Part shown: in pieces, positions 10,535 through 20,223 of the stretch
How positions within the stretch are numbered: position 1 is the stretch's first letter
How the letters are laid out: each line of letters begins with the position of its first letter
Assembly: GCA_028285825.1 (NCBI GenBank)
Contig: JAPYNK010000181.1
Location: 1 to 63,676, forward strand
Length of the DNA: 63,676 nt
Reading direction: 5' to 3'
Source of the DNA: Arenicellales bacterium
GTDB lineage: Bacteria > Pseudomonadota > Gammaproteobacteria > Arenicellales > Poriferihabitantaceae
The notes under the pieces: generated by a model
What the model saw: only the letters and a program-made list of their open reading frames with translations
The model's database searches: none
Told to the model about the DNA's origin: nothing
Translations under genes and position numbers: made by a program

Positions 10535-11451
10535 TGGCAATCTCCAATAATTCGAACTTCCGGTACCAGACGCACACCGGTGGCTTTTTCGACTTCGTTT
10601 TGAACATGGATAATCAGATCTTCAATCTGTCTGGAAGTCGCTGTGCGATTGCGGTTAACAATAAAGTTCGCATGCACATCAGAAACCACTGCGTTACCGA
10701 TGGCATGCCCCTTGAGTCCGCACTCTTCAATCAGGCGTGCGGCATGATCGCCTTGTGGATTGCGGAATACCGAGCCTGCATTTGCGGTCTGCACCGGCTG
10801 AGAAGCATTTCGGCGACTGCGTTGATCACGAATGACTTGCCGGCCGTCATAGTCATCTGATGCTTTCTCCAGGGCCAGTGTCGCGGCAAGTATGCAACAG
10901 CCCTCAGGCAGCTCCACCCGGCGATAGCCATGCGAGACGGCCTCTTTTTCGAGGATCTCGCACTCACCATTTCGATCAACACACTCGATCGATTCCACGC
11001 AATGCCAGGTCTCGTCTCCAAACGCCCCCGCATTCATGGCCAATGCGCCGCCGAAAGATCCGGGAACACTCGCCAGGAACTCCACCCCCCTCAGCCTGTT
11101 CGAAGCTGCAGTCCTTGCCACGTTGGCACTGGACACGCCGGATTCGGCATACAGTCGATAACCGTCGAGAACTGCAATTTTCCTCAGTCCTGACGAGACC
11201 TGAATCACCATGCCCCGTACGCCGCCATCGCGAACCAGCAAGTTACTGCCAAGCCCGATCCATGAGACTGGCATAGTGTCCGGCAAGGCTTTGAGCATTT
11301 GCAACAAATCCTGCTTGTCATGAGGAAAATACATGTAATCTGCAACACCGCCAGTTCTCCAGCTGGTATGTCTGGACATCGGTTCGCCAAAACGCAATTC
11401 CCCAGCCAGAGATTGGGGCAGACTGAACTCTTGAGCAACAGATTCAGGCAC
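10531..11451 (-). CDS. murB: UDP-N-acetylenolpyruvoylglucosamine reductase
   Basis: FAD enzyme reducing the enolpyruvyl group to make UDP-N-acetylmuramate. The FAD motif WIGLGSNLLVRDGG is at about residues 62-75, SVPGSFGGALAMNAGAFG near residue 130 is the second conserved block, and GSVFRNPQGDHAARLIEECGLKG carries the catalytic serine region. The start is GTG 11451 (VPESVAQEF), overlapping the murC stop. No ddl gene follows, so D-Ala-D-Ala ligase is encoded elsewhere, unlike in E. coli. Confidence 0.97.
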   Translation of the reverse strand: MPESVAQEFSLPQSLAGELRFGEPMSRHTSWRTGGVADYMYFPHDKQDLLQMLKALPDTMPVSWIGLGSNLLVRDGGVRGMVIQVSSGLRKIAVLDGYRLYAESGVSSANVARTAASNRLRGVEFLASVPGSFGGALAMNAGAFGDETWHCVESIECVDRNGECEILEKEAVSHGYRRVELPEGCCILAATLALEKASDDYDGRQVIRDQRSRRNASQPVQTANAGSVFRNPQGDHAARLIEECGLKGHAIGNAVVSDVHANFIVNRNRTATSRQIEDLIIHVQNEVEKATGVRLVPEVRIIGDCQ

Positions 11452-12859
11452 TGTCCCGCTCCAGATCGAGGTTATCCACGGCGTGCCTGACTGTCAGCTC
11501 GGAAGCAAACTGGGCAATGCTGCCTGCACCCATGGTGATGACCACATCATCCTGTCGGGTCATATTCGCAAGACTGATTTTCAGATCATCGAAATTTTCA
11601 GCAAATTCCGGAGATCCGCCCTGCTCACTAATGGCATCGGACAAGGCCTTGCCATCGTAGCCCGGAATGATCTCCTCGCCGGCCGCATAGACCTCGGTAA
11701 CTACCAGAGCGGACACGGATACCAGAATTTGCACAAACTCATCAAACAGGTCTCGGGTCCGGCTATAGCGATGGGGCTGGAAAACCACAACAATGCGACG
11801 CTCCGGCCAACAATTCCGGGCGGCCTGCAGGGTCGCTTCAATCTCACTCGGATGGTGGGCATAATCATCGACCAGCTCGACTCTGTGACCGTCAAGGTGA
11901 ATCTCGCCCAATATCTCGAAACGCCGCGATATACCCTGGAACTCCGATAGTGCCGAACGAATCACTTCAGGCGGCAAATCCAGCTTGAATCCGGTTGCAA
12001 TCACCGCTAGCGCATTCAAGACGTTGTGTCGTCCCGGCAGGGCCAGCTTGAATTCGCCGACCGGTTGATGGCCGCGTGTTACCCGAAAGAAGCTCTCGCA
12101 GCCGATTTGCGAGAAATGACTGGCCCTGAAGTCAGCATCATCCGAAAAACCATAGGTCACATATGAACGATTCAACCGATCCAGAATACTTCGAACACCC
12201 GAATCATCAATACACAGGACCGCAAATCCGTAGAACGGAAGATTATGCAGAAAATCTACATATGTCCGTTGCAGGTTTTCGACCTTGCCATCATAGGTTT
12301 CCATGTGATCCTGATCAATGTTGGTAACCACGGCAATCAGCGGCTGCAGATGCAAAAACGACGCATCGCTCTCATCGGCCTCAGCCACCAGAAACTCGCC
12401 GGCACCCAAACGGCTGTTGGTATTGGTGCTGTTGATGACACCGCCGACAATAAAGGTTGGATCGGTCCCAGCATTGATCAGCAGGGTGGATACCAGAGAG
12501 GTGGTTGTGGTTTTACCGTGTGTTCCGGTAATGGCGATGCCCTTTTTGAAACGCATCACCTCTCCGAGCATTTCCGCTCTGGACACAACCGGAATCTTTT
12601 GCAGGCGAGCCTCTGCAAGTTCCGGATTGTCATGGTCAATTGCCGTTGAATACACCACGACATCCGCATTGCCAAGATTATCGGGATGATGCTGGTCATA
12701 CAGCTTGGCTCCAGCCTGTGCCAGCCGTTCCATGGTGCGTGAATGAGCGACATCCGAACCCGATATGCGGTAACCGAGATCCAGCAGCACCTCGGCAATG
12801 CCGCTCATGCCGACCCCGCCGATTCCCACCAGATGGATGTTTTCTACAAACTCGCGCAT
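11444..12859 (-). CDS. murC: UDP-N-acetylmuramate--L-alanine ligase
   Basis: First of the four ATP-dependent Mur ligases, adding L-Ala to UDP-MurNAc in the cytosol. The 471-residue protein starts with the N-terminal nucleotide fold HLVGIGGVGMSGIAEVLL, has the ligase P-loop ITGTHGKTTTTS near residue 115, EADESDASFL and the central NIDQDHMETY. The C-terminal domain contains VDDYAHHPSEI and FQPHRYSRT. Its ATG is 15 nt inside the end of murG. Confidence 0.98.
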   Translation of the reverse strand: MREFVENIHLVGIGGVGMSGIAEVLLDLGYRISGSDVAHSRTMERLAQAGAKLYDQHHPDNLGNADVVVYSTAIDHDNPELAEARLQKIPVVSRAEMLGEVMRFKKGIAITGTHGKTTTTSLVSTLLINAGTDPTFIVGGVINSTNTNSRLGAGEFLVAEADESDASFLHLQPLIAVVTNIDQDHMETYDGKVENLQRTYVDFLHNLPFYGFAVLCIDDSGVRSILDRLNRSYVTYGFSDDADFRASHFSQIGCESFFRVTRGHQPVGEFKLALPGRHNVLNALAVIATGFKLDLPPEVIRSALSEFQGISRRFEILGEIHLDGHRVELVDDYAHHPSEIEATLQAARNCWPERRIVVVFQPHRYSRTRDLFDEFVQILVSVSALVVTEVYAAGEEIIPGYDGKALSDAISEQGGSPEFAENFDDLKISLANMTRQDDVVITMGAGSIAQFASELTVRHAVDNLDLERDSA

Positions 12860-13920
12860 GCGGCCTCCAGACAGGTTTTTGCGACCGACCGGGAAGCTTC
12901 GGGCTTGCCGAGCGCACGTGCCGCACTGGCCATTGCAATCAATGCTCCGGGAGTTTCCATGAGGCGTTTCAGGTCAGCCAGCCAGTCACCCCTGTGCCAT
13001 TCCTGCTCGCGAAACATCAGGGCGGCCCGGTGATTGACCAAAAATTCAGCATTGACTGCCTGGTGGTCGTCCACGGCATGCGGATACGGCACCAGAATTG
13101 CCGCCACCCCGGCGCAGCAGATTTCAGCAATGGTCATGGCCCCGGCCCGACAGATAACCGCATGACTCCAGGCATAGGCGTCGGCCATGTCATCAATGAA
13201 CCGGTCTACCCGGCATTCAATCCCCAGCCGTTCATATTCAGCGACAATGGTGGAGGCATCGCGCTCACCGCACTGATGCCATACTTCCAGATTGTCGAGT
13301 CCTGACTTGCCCAGCAACTCCGGCAAATCACGGTTAAACACTGCTGCCCCCTGACTCCCTCCCAGCACTAGAATGCGCGTCATGGATGAAATGCCGGACA
13401 AGCGCTCTGCCGGCCCGGGAATACCGGAAATACTGCTGCGAACCGGGTTGCCGGTCCATACCGACTGTCGAATTCCTCGCGGGCAAGGAAATCCGGACAT
13501 CACCACTCTTGCGATCTTTGCCAGGAACCTGTTGGTCCATCCTGCAACTGAATTTTGTTCATGCAGGAGTAGCGGCAAGCCCATGACTGCTCCCATCAGT
13601 CCGCCGGGTCCCGATACAAATCCTCCCATGCCGACAATCGCATCCGGCTGTCTTTTCCGGATAATCCTGAAGGCTTGCGACATGGCTCTTGCCATCATGA
13701 ATGGCAGCTTCAACAGCCCGGTCATGCCGCGGCCCCGCAAGCCCCTGACGGAAATCGTGTCAAGAGCAATCCCCGCCATCGGCACCAGACGCGACTCAAG
13801 GCCCTTGACTGTTCCAATCCAGGAGAGTTCAACCTGCTGATTTGCCAGTTCTTCAGCAACCGCCAGGGCAGGCATGACATGCCCTCCGGTTCCACCAGCC
13901 AAAATCATGATTTTCGTCAT
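12844..13920 (-). CDS. murG: Lipid II synthase MurG
   Basis: Membrane-associated GT-B glycosyltransferase that adds GlcNAc to lipid I to form lipid II. The 358-residue protein begins with the glycine-rich loop ILAGGTGGHVMPALAVAEEL and has the second G-loop VLGGSQGAAVFN near residue 185 and the nucleotide-recognition segment CRAGAMTIAEICCAGV near residue 265. ATG 13920 overlaps the ftsW stop in an ATGA. Confidence 0.98.
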   Translation of the reverse strand: MTKIMILAGGTGGHVMPALAVAEELANQQVELSWIGTVKGLESRLVPMAGIALDTISVRGLRGRGMTGLLKLPFMMARAMSQAFRIIRKRQPDAIVGMGGFVSGPGGLMGAVMGLPLLLHEQNSVAGWTNRFLAKIARVVMSGFPCPRGIRQSVWTGNPVRSSISGIPGPAERLSGISSMTRILVLGGSQGAAVFNRDLPELLGKSGLDNLEVWHQCGERDASTIVAEYERLGIECRVDRFIDDMADAYAWSHAVICRAGAMTIAEICCAGVAAILVPYPHAVDDHQAVNAEFLVNHRAALMFREQEWHRGDWLADLKRLMETPGALIAMASAARALGKPEASRSVAKTCLEAACASL

Positions 13921-14898
13921 GCATATTCCTCCATGGCATGTTCACTACAGCACTTGATGTGTCGTTCAACCGCAAGCAATAATCCGATTCCGATCATCGA
14001 ACTCAGCATGCTGCTCCCGCCGTAGCTAATGAAGGGCAAGGTCAGGCCTGTCGTGGGCAACAGCCCAATGTTGACCCCGACATGGACAATCGCCTGAAAT
14101 GAAATCTGGAAGCCGACGCCAAGCGCCAGGAAGCAGCAGAACATGTATCCCTGTGACCAGCAGCTTCTTGCAAGTTGAAATACCGTCCACATCAGGGCTG
14201 CAAACAGCATTATGATGACAATGATTCCGAGCGAGCCCAGCTCCTCGCCAACAATCGCGATCAGAAAATCATTCTCCCCAAAGGGCAGATAGAACAGCTT
14301 CTGAATACTGTTTCCCAAGCCAACCCCGAACCACTCTCCACGGCCAATTGCAATCAGTGACTGAACCAGTTGATAGCCACTACCGGTAGGGTCATTGAAT
14401 GGATCGAGATAGCCGAATAGCCTTTCCCGGCGATAATCGACAGACACAATCAACACCGCAATGGCGACAACGCCCAAAGAGCCGAATATCAGAAAATCCA
14501 TCAAACGGGCGCCAGCCACGAACAGCATGATGCTGATGGTCATCGCGATCACCATGGCCATCCCGAGATCCGGCTGGAACAGCAGCAACAGGCAGACAGG
14601 GACCAGTACCAGAAAAAACGACAGCCAGATTCGGCGGGTCCGGACTTGGTGGCGATGTCGAGAGAGGTGGGCCGCAAAGAAAACCATGATCAGTATGGCC
14701 CAGATGCCGCAAGAATTTCTGATAATTTGGGGTCAGCGACTGATCCGAGCTGATTACGGTCGCAGAAAAAACCATTATCAGGCCAAAGACCATCAGCAGG
14801 GAGACAATCATGAACAATTGACTGCTTCCGATGCCGAAGGAGCTATCGGAAACCTGGATCTCTTTCGAGCTGGACCTGAAGAAATTCGCCGTGATCAC
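13917..14898 (-). pseudogene. ftsW: ftsW with internal deletion and frame change
   Basis: FtsW is the septal SEDS peptidoglycan glycosyltransferase. Here the gene is in two frames. The first runs from GTG 14898 (overlapping the murD stop) and encodes the N-terminus and first membrane helix (LFMIVSLLMVFGLIMVFSAT, then NYQKFLRHLG). The second frame carries AILIMVFFAAHLSRHRHQVRT, FQPDLGMA, DPTGSGYQLVQSL, the catalytic region NDFLIAIVGEELG and the normal C-terminus to 13917. By comparison with E. coli FtsW, the stretch between them (helices 2-3, the GxxxNGAxRW-like region and QPSE motif, about 65-70 residues) is missing. One non-triplet deletion of about 200 bp near 14700-14720 explains both defects. 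Either the cell has another ftsW, or this is an assembly error. Confidence 0.85.
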
Positions 14899-16241
14899 GC
14901 CTTCACCCGTTTGGAAACGATTTCGCTGAAAGCCTCTCCCCTGTGGATGTAGCTTTCAAACATGTCATAACTGGCGCAGGCGGGAGAGAACAGCACCACC
15001 TCACCCGTACCTGCCAGCTTTCCGGCCATTTCCACGGCCTGCTCCAGCGAGAAGGCACTGCTTCTTTGAGTACTGTCAGAAAGAGCCGCATCAATGATGT
15101 CGGCATCCTCGCCGATCAGGATGACATGGCGAACCTTCTGCCTGATCACTTGTCCCAGATCGCTGAAATCTGCACCCTTGCCCTGCCCCCCGACAATCAG
15201 GATGATGGGCTGATTGAAACTCAAGATCGCAGCCTTGGCAGCACCGGGATTGGTCGCCTTGGAATCATTGACCCACTTGATGCCGCGGTACTCGCCGACC
15301 AGCTGACAGCGATGCGGCAAACCCCTGAAATTTGCCGCTGCCCGAATGACCGCATCATCCAGCCTGATTCCTGCCGCATGGACCAGAGCCAGTCCGGCCA
15401 GTACATTCAGGACATGAGAGTTGCCCTGAATGCTGAGCTGATCTTCCCGGATCAACGGCTGCTCGCCATGCATGAGAATTCGTGTGCCATTCTGCTCACG
15501 GATGCCGAACTCACAGTCTTGAGCGGCAGATTGCAATCCGAAGCCAATGGGATTGCCAGCCCTCCCGGTAGATACCTGACGCAAATGATGATCATCGCGA
15601 TTGATGACGGCCTGTTCCGCATTCCGGAAAATTCTCAGCTTGGTGTCCCTATAGGCCTGAATGGTCGCATGCCGATCCAAATGGTCTTCGCTGATGTTGA
15701 GAATTGCCGCTGCCGCCAGATTCAGGTTACAAACGGTTTCCAGCTGAAAACTCGATAACTCAAGCAGGTAAAAATCGGGCTTCTCTTCCTCGAGCAAATC
15801 CAGAGCCGGAGTGCCAAGATTGCCTCCTGCAGCCACCGTTTTACCGGCAGCGAGCAACATGTCACGAACCAGCATGGTTACGGTTGACTTGCCGTTTGAT
15901 CCGGTAACTCCAATCACCGGTGCCTGGACCGTTCTTGCAAAAAGCTCAATGTCGCCCACCAGGTTGCTGACCTTCACCGACTCGGGCAGATCGATGCCTG
16001 GACTTATCACGATTTCATCAAAATCGTCCAGATTCCCGGGCGGAATCCATTCCGTTATCGCCTTGACTCCAGGGTAGTGCTCCCTTAACGAATTCAAATA
16101 CGGCGGTATCTCGCGCGTATCGGCAACAGTCAGACTGACGGGTTGCAAGGCGAGATGGCGTATGACCGAATACCCGCTGATTCCAAGCCCGATAACCAGA
16201 ATCGACTTCATTGGCTGCTGATGTTGCGAGAGGGCTGTCAT
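14895..16241 (-). CDS. murD: UDP-N-acetylmuramoyl-L-alanine--D-glutamate ligase
   Basis: Adds D-Glu to UDP-MurNAc-L-Ala. The 448-residue protein has the N-terminal fold ILVIGLGISGYSV, the P-loop GVTGSNGKSTVTML near residue 118, NISEDHLDRH near residue 192 and NDSKATNPGA near residue 318, all diagnostic of MurD. ATG 16241 lies 3 nt after the mraY stop; a second ATG ten codons later (MKSILVIG) is possible, but neither has a strong ribosome site. Confidence 0.97.
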   Translation of the reverse strand: MTALSQHQQPMKSILVIGLGISGYSVIRHLALQPVSLTVADTREIPPYLNSLREHYPGVKAITEWIPPGNLDDFDEIVISPGIDLPESVKVSNLVGDIELFARTVQAPVIGVTGSNGKSTVTMLVRDMLLAAGKTVAAGGNLGTPALDLLEEEKPDFYLLELSSFQLETVCNLNLAAAAILNISEDHLDRHATIQAYRDTKLRIFRNAEQAVINRDDHHLRQVSTGRAGNPIGFGLQSAAQDCEFGIREQNGTRILMHGEQPLIREDQLSIQGNSHVLNVLAGLALVHAAGIRLDDAVIRAAANFRGLPHRCQLVGEYRGIKWVNDSKATNPGAAKAAILSFNQPIILIVGGQGKGADFSDLGQVIRQKVRHVILIGEDADIIDAALSDSTQRSSAFSLEQAVEMAGKLAGTGEVVLFSPACASYDMFESYIHRGEAFSEIVSKRVKA

Positions 16242-16244
16242 GGC

Positions 16245-17327
16245 TTATCGGATCTTCAGTGTGGCAAGCCCGATCAACATCAGGATCAGGCTGATTATCC
16301 AGAAGCGCACGATCACCCGCGGCTCTGGCCATCCCTTGAGCTCGAAGTGATGATGCAGGGGTGCCATTTTGAACACCCTGCGGCCCGTCATCTTGTAGGA
16401 GACAACCTGGATCATCACCGAGATCGTCTCGATCACGAACACGCCCCCCATAATGAACAATACAATTTCCTGACGGACAATGACCGCAACCAGGCCGATC
16501 GCTGCACCCGTGCTCAAGGCCCCCACATCACCCAGAAATACCTGTGCAGGATAGGCATTAAACCAGAGGAAACCAAGACCGGCACCAACCAGAGCCGCAC
16601 AGAAAATGGCAACTTCGCCAGCACCCGGTATGTAGGGGATGCCAAGATAGGAGGAAAAATTGAAATGTCCGGTCGCGTAGGCAAAGATTGCCAATGCGCC
16701 GGAAACCATGACAACCGGCATGATCGCAAGACCATCCAGACCGTCCGTAAGATTCACGGCATTGCTGCTTCCGACAATGACCAGATAGGCAAGAAGCAGA
16801 TATCCCCAGCCCAGCGGCAAGGCCACATTCTTGAAGAACGGCAACAGTAATTCGGTCTCTGCCGGGGTTGTTGCGCTCCAGTACAGGAACACCGCCACTG
16901 ACATGCCTGCCAGTGACTGAAGCAGAAACTTGCTGCGTGCGCTCAATCCTCTGGAATTCCTGCGGATCAGCTTCGAATAATCGTCAATCCCGCCGATGAT
17001 TCCGAATGAGAGGGTGGTAAAGATCAGGATCCATATGAAGCGGTTATCCAGGTTTGCCCAGAGCAAGGTAGTAATGACGACCGCTCCAAGCACGAGAATG
17101 CCGCCCATGGTTGGCGTACCCTCTTTTTGCCGGTGAGTCTCGGGGCCATCGTCGCGGACATTCTGGCCAATGCCGAGATAGCTCAGTTTGCGGATCATGG
17201 TTGGCGCAAACATGAAAAACAGCACAATACTGGTGAGAACGCCGCAAATGCTGCGAAACGTCAGATACCGAAACACATTGAGAAACGTGTATTCCCTGGA
17301 AAGATTCTCAAACATCCAGGTCAGCAT
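16245..17327 (-). CDS. mraY: Phospho-MurNAc-pentapeptide transferase
   Basis: Integral membrane enzyme that transfers phospho-MurNAc-pentapeptide to undecaprenyl phosphate, giving lipid I. ATG 17327 ([19 protein letters not shown]) is chosen because the strong ribosome site GGGGAGGAG lies 3-12 nt upstream; it overlaps the murF stop and gives 360 residues, the family length. Motifs include [19 protein letters not shown] (catalytic Asp pair), [10 protein letters not shown] and the C-terminal [13 protein letters not shown]. About ten hydrophobic helices are visible. Confidence 0.98.
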   Translation of the reverse strand: MLTWMFENLSREYTFLNVFRYLTFRSICGVLTSIVLFFMFAPTMIRKLSYLGIGQNVRDDGPETHRQKEGTPTMGGILVLGAVVITTLLWANLDNRFIWILIFTTLSFGIIGGIDDYSKLIRRNSRGLSARSKFLLQSLAGMSVAVFLYWSATTPAETELLLPFFKNVALPLGWGYLLLAYLVIVGSSNAVNLTDGLDGLAIMPVVMVSGALAIFAYATGHFNFSSYLGIPYIPGAGEVAIFCAALVGAGLGFLWFNAYPAQVFLGDVGALSTGAAIGLVAVIVRQEIVLFIMGGVFVIETISVMIQVVSYKMTGRRVFKMAPLHHHFELKGWPEPRVIVRFWIISLILMLIGLATLKIR

Positions 17328-18709
17328 GACTCCTCCCCACTGTCCCCTGCCTTGCCAGCAATGCCGTCCACGATGTTCTCCATCCTGGATGAGCGGGAAC
17401 CTTTGACCAGCACCGCCGTGTTGCTGTCCATATGCCTGATTAATTCGGCAATCAGTGCATCGGCATCCGAAGCGTGGACTGCTCCTTGCCCAAACCCCTG
17501 AACATAGCAAGCGGTTAATTCGGAAGTCCGGCGACCGAAGCAAAAGAACAGGTCAAGGTGTTTTTGCCTGGCGTATGCACCAACCTGGCGATGGCATTCA
17601 GGACCTGAATTTCCGAGTTCCGCCATCTCGCCGAGCACCAGGATTTTCTTGCCCCGATAGCTGGCGAGCACATCAATGGCAGCCATGATCGAACGGGGAT
17701 TGGCGTTATAGCTGTCGTCAAGCAATTCAGACCCCCTGATGCCTTCAATCCTGCTCAGGCGGCCGGGTGCTCCGGTTGCGCCTTCAAGCCCTTTCTTGAT
17801 TGACGCCAGATCAGCACCGACGGCATGTGCCATGGCCGCCGAGGCGGTCGCATTATGGATATTGTGGATGCCTGGCAATGGCAGTTCAATACGGACTCCT
17901 TGTTGATCGATAACCAGATCGAACTCGGATTGCCGCCAGTCAAGACTTGGATTTTCAAAACGAACCGTGGCTTGCCTGCCAGATCCAAAGGTCAGAATTT
18001 CTCCATCGGGAACACGGTTCCTGAAATGGCGTTTCCACTCGCCATGAAAGGAATCATCGAGATTGATAACGGCCGTGCCCCGTTTGTCCATGCCGGAGAA
18101 AATTTCCGCTTTGGCCCTGGATATTTGCCTGACGCCACCTAGCCCTTCGGCATGCGCAGCTGAAACATTGTTGATCAGGGCGATGGTCGGTCTTGTCAGT
18201 TTTGAGAGATAGTCAATCTCGCCCGGTCCGCTGGTACCCATTTCGATTACCGCAAACCGGTGTGAATCGTTCAGCCCGAGGATTGTCAGCGGCACTCCCC
18301 ACTGGTTGTTGAAGCTTTTTTCAGGTGCCAGACACGCTCCGACTTGCTGAAGAATGGATGTAACCATTCGAGTGACCGTGGTCTTGCCGTTGCTGCCGGT
18401 AATGGCCAGTACCGGTATATTGAAGTGCTCTCGCCAGTTCTTGGCCAGCACGCCCAGAGATTGAGTGGTGTCGGCAACCTTGATTTGGGCAATGGGTGCA
18501 GGCTGCAGGTTCGAGACCATGGCACCGACTGCACCGGATTCAGCGCTTTTTGTGACAAAATCATGACCGTCATGCTCCCTACCGGAAATCGCCACGAACA
18601 AGCCTCCCGGAGACAGGGTTCTGGAGTCAATGCTGACTGAATTGAATGACGCTTCATTGCCATGCAGTTCGCCTCCCACTGCAGCCGATGCCTCTGACAA
18701 AGTCATCAT
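17321..18709 (-). CDS. murF: UDP-MurNAc-tripeptide D-alanyl-D-alanine ligase
   Basis: Adds D-Ala-D-Ala to the UDP-MurNAc tripeptide. The 462-residue protein contains the P-loop [14 protein letters not shown] near residue 105, [13 protein letters not shown] near residue 192 and [11 protein letters not shown] near residue 333, the standard MurF pattern. ATG 18709 overlaps the murE stop (ATGA) and is immediately followed by a second ATG. Confidence 0.97.
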   Translation of the reverse strand: MMTLSEASAAVGGELHGNEASFNSVSIDSRTLSPGGLFVAISGREHDGHDFVTKSAESGAVGAMVSNLQPAPIAQIKVADTTQSLGVLAKNWREHFNIPVLAITGSNGKTTVTRMVTSILQQVGACLAPEKSFNNQWGVPLTILGLNDSHRFAVIEMGTSGPGEIDYLSKLTRPTIALINNVSAAHAEGLGGVRQISRAKAEIFSGMDKRGTAVINLDDSFHGEWKRHFRNRVPDGEILTFGSGRQATVRFENPSLDWRQSEFDLVIDQQGVRIELPLPGIHNIHNATASAAMAHAVGADLASIKKGLEGATGAPGRLSRIEGIRGSELLDDSYNANPRSIMAAIDVLASYRGKKILVLGEMAELGNSGPECHRQVGAYARQKHLDLFFCFGRRTSELTACYVQGFGQGAVHASDADALIAELIRHMDSNTAVLVKGSRSSRMENIVDGIAGKAGDSGEESC

Positions 18710-20223
18710 GCATCAGCCTCCAGCAGCGCTTTGACCCAACTTGAATCATTAAAGTTCCGCACTGTCTCACCCGTCACCTGGAACTGCTCATGTCCCTTGC
18801 CGGCAATCAGAACCAGATCATCTTGCATGGATGTTTCGATTGCCAGTCGGATTGCTTCGCCTCGATCCGGGCGTATCTCCGGCGAGGACTGCATACCGCA
18901 GGCGATATCCTCAATGATGCTTCGTGGCGATTCCCGGCGTGGATTATCATTTGTCAGAATCACCCGATCCGCATACTCTTCGGCAATCGCGCCCATCATG
19001 GGTCGCTTGTCGGCATCGCGCTCGCCTCCACAACCGAACACTGCAACCAATGTGCCCCTGCATAATTCCTTCAGCGAGACCAGCGCATGCTTCAGGGCAT
19101 CGGGAGTATGCGCATAATCCACGATCACCTTTGGCCATCTGTCTCTGATTCGCAACAGTTCCATACGGCCGGGCGGAGACTGGGCTTCACGGATAGCACT
19201 GACGATCTGACTCGACGCCATCCCGAAAGACTGCAAGGCCCCAATCGCTGCCAGCAGATTCAATATATTGAAACGGCCTATCAGCCGTGACTCGAAACGA
19301 GTGGGAACCCCTTCAAGATCGAGTTCAAAAACGGTTCCGTGAATGCCAAGTTCAATTGAGGTCGGGGATAGATCCGCACCGCGATTGAACCCATAAGTCA
19401 TACACCGTGCCCGGGTTTCGGTACGACAGTACCTGGCGACTTCCTGACCGAAGGCATCATCTGTATTGATTACCATGCCCAGCATGCCCGGATATTCGAA
19501 CAGTTTGCGTTTGGCCTGACTGTATTTTTCAAGGGTTCCGTGATAGTCAAGGTGATCGTGACTCAGGTTGGTGAAGATTCCGATCTCAAATTCAACCCCA
19601 TTCACTCGACCCTGATCCAGACCGTGCGAAGACACTTCCATGCTCAATGCCGGGATTTTGGCTTGTACAAGCTTGCCGAGCATGCCGTGTAGGCTGACGC
19701 TGTCTGCCGTGGTCAAGCCCGCATGCTCAAGACTGCCAATCCTGCCCGTGCCAATGGTGCCAAAATATGCGCAGGGCATGCCCAGATAATCCAGGGTTTG
19801 GGCGATCAGATGGGCAACCGTGGTTTTTCCATTGGTGCCGGTTACGCCGAGCACTCGAATCTGTCTTGATGGAAAGTCGAAATATCGCGATGCGATAGGA
19901 CCCAGCACATCTCGCAAGCCTTCAACGGCCAGCAGGGGTACATCCCCGCCCTGACCGGCCTTGATGCGGGCTCCGGTTTTCTCGTAGACAACAGCAGAAG
20001 CCCGACGCTCGACGGCATTGCCGATATAATCACGCCCGTCTGCATGGGTGCCCGGCATTGCAAAAAACACGTCTCCGGATTCAACATCCCGGCTGCTGAC
20101 GGCAAGTCTGCGAATAGGCCGGTCATGGGCGGATGGAACCACAGCATAGCCATCAAGGAGTTTGCTCAGGCACATGTCCTGCCGGTCAAGGAAGGCATGG
20201 TCTGGCGCATTCACCGCTATCAT
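18706..20223 (-). CDS. murE: UDP-MurNAc-L-Ala-D-Glu--meso-diaminopimelate ligase
   Basis: Adds the third residue of the peptidoglycan stem. The 505-residue protein has the P-loop VTGTNGKTTVAHL near residue 131 and NLSHDHLDYHGT near residue 228. The motif NDNPRRESP near residue 424 is the DNPR signature that selects meso-diaminopimelate rather than lysine, as expected for a Gram-negative wall. ATG 20223 overlaps the ftsI stop. Confidence 0.98.
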   Translation of the reverse strand: MIAVNAPDHAFLDRQDMCLSKLLDGYAVVPSAHDRPIRRLAVSSRDVESGDVFFAMPGTHADGRDYIGNAVERRASAVVYEKTGARIKAGQGGDVPLLAVEGLRDVLGPIASRYFDFPSRQIRVLGVTGTNGKTTVAHLIAQTLDYLGMPCAYFGTIGTGRIGSLEHAGLTTADSVSLHGMLGKLVQAKIPALSMEVSSHGLDQGRVNGVEFEIGIFTNLSHDHLDYHGTLEKYSQAKRKLFEYPGMLGMVINTDDAFGQEVARYCRTETRARCMTYGFNRGADLSPTSIELGIHGTVFELDLEGVPTRFESRLIGRFNILNLLAAIGALQSFGMASSQIVSAIREAQSPPGRMELLRIRDRWPKVIVDYAHTPDALKHALVSLKELCRGTLVAVFGCGGERDADKRPMMGAIAEEYADRVILTNDNPRRESPRSIIEDIACGMQSSPEIRPDRGEAIRLAIETSMQDDLVLIAGKGHEQFQVTGETVRNFNDSSWVKALLEADA

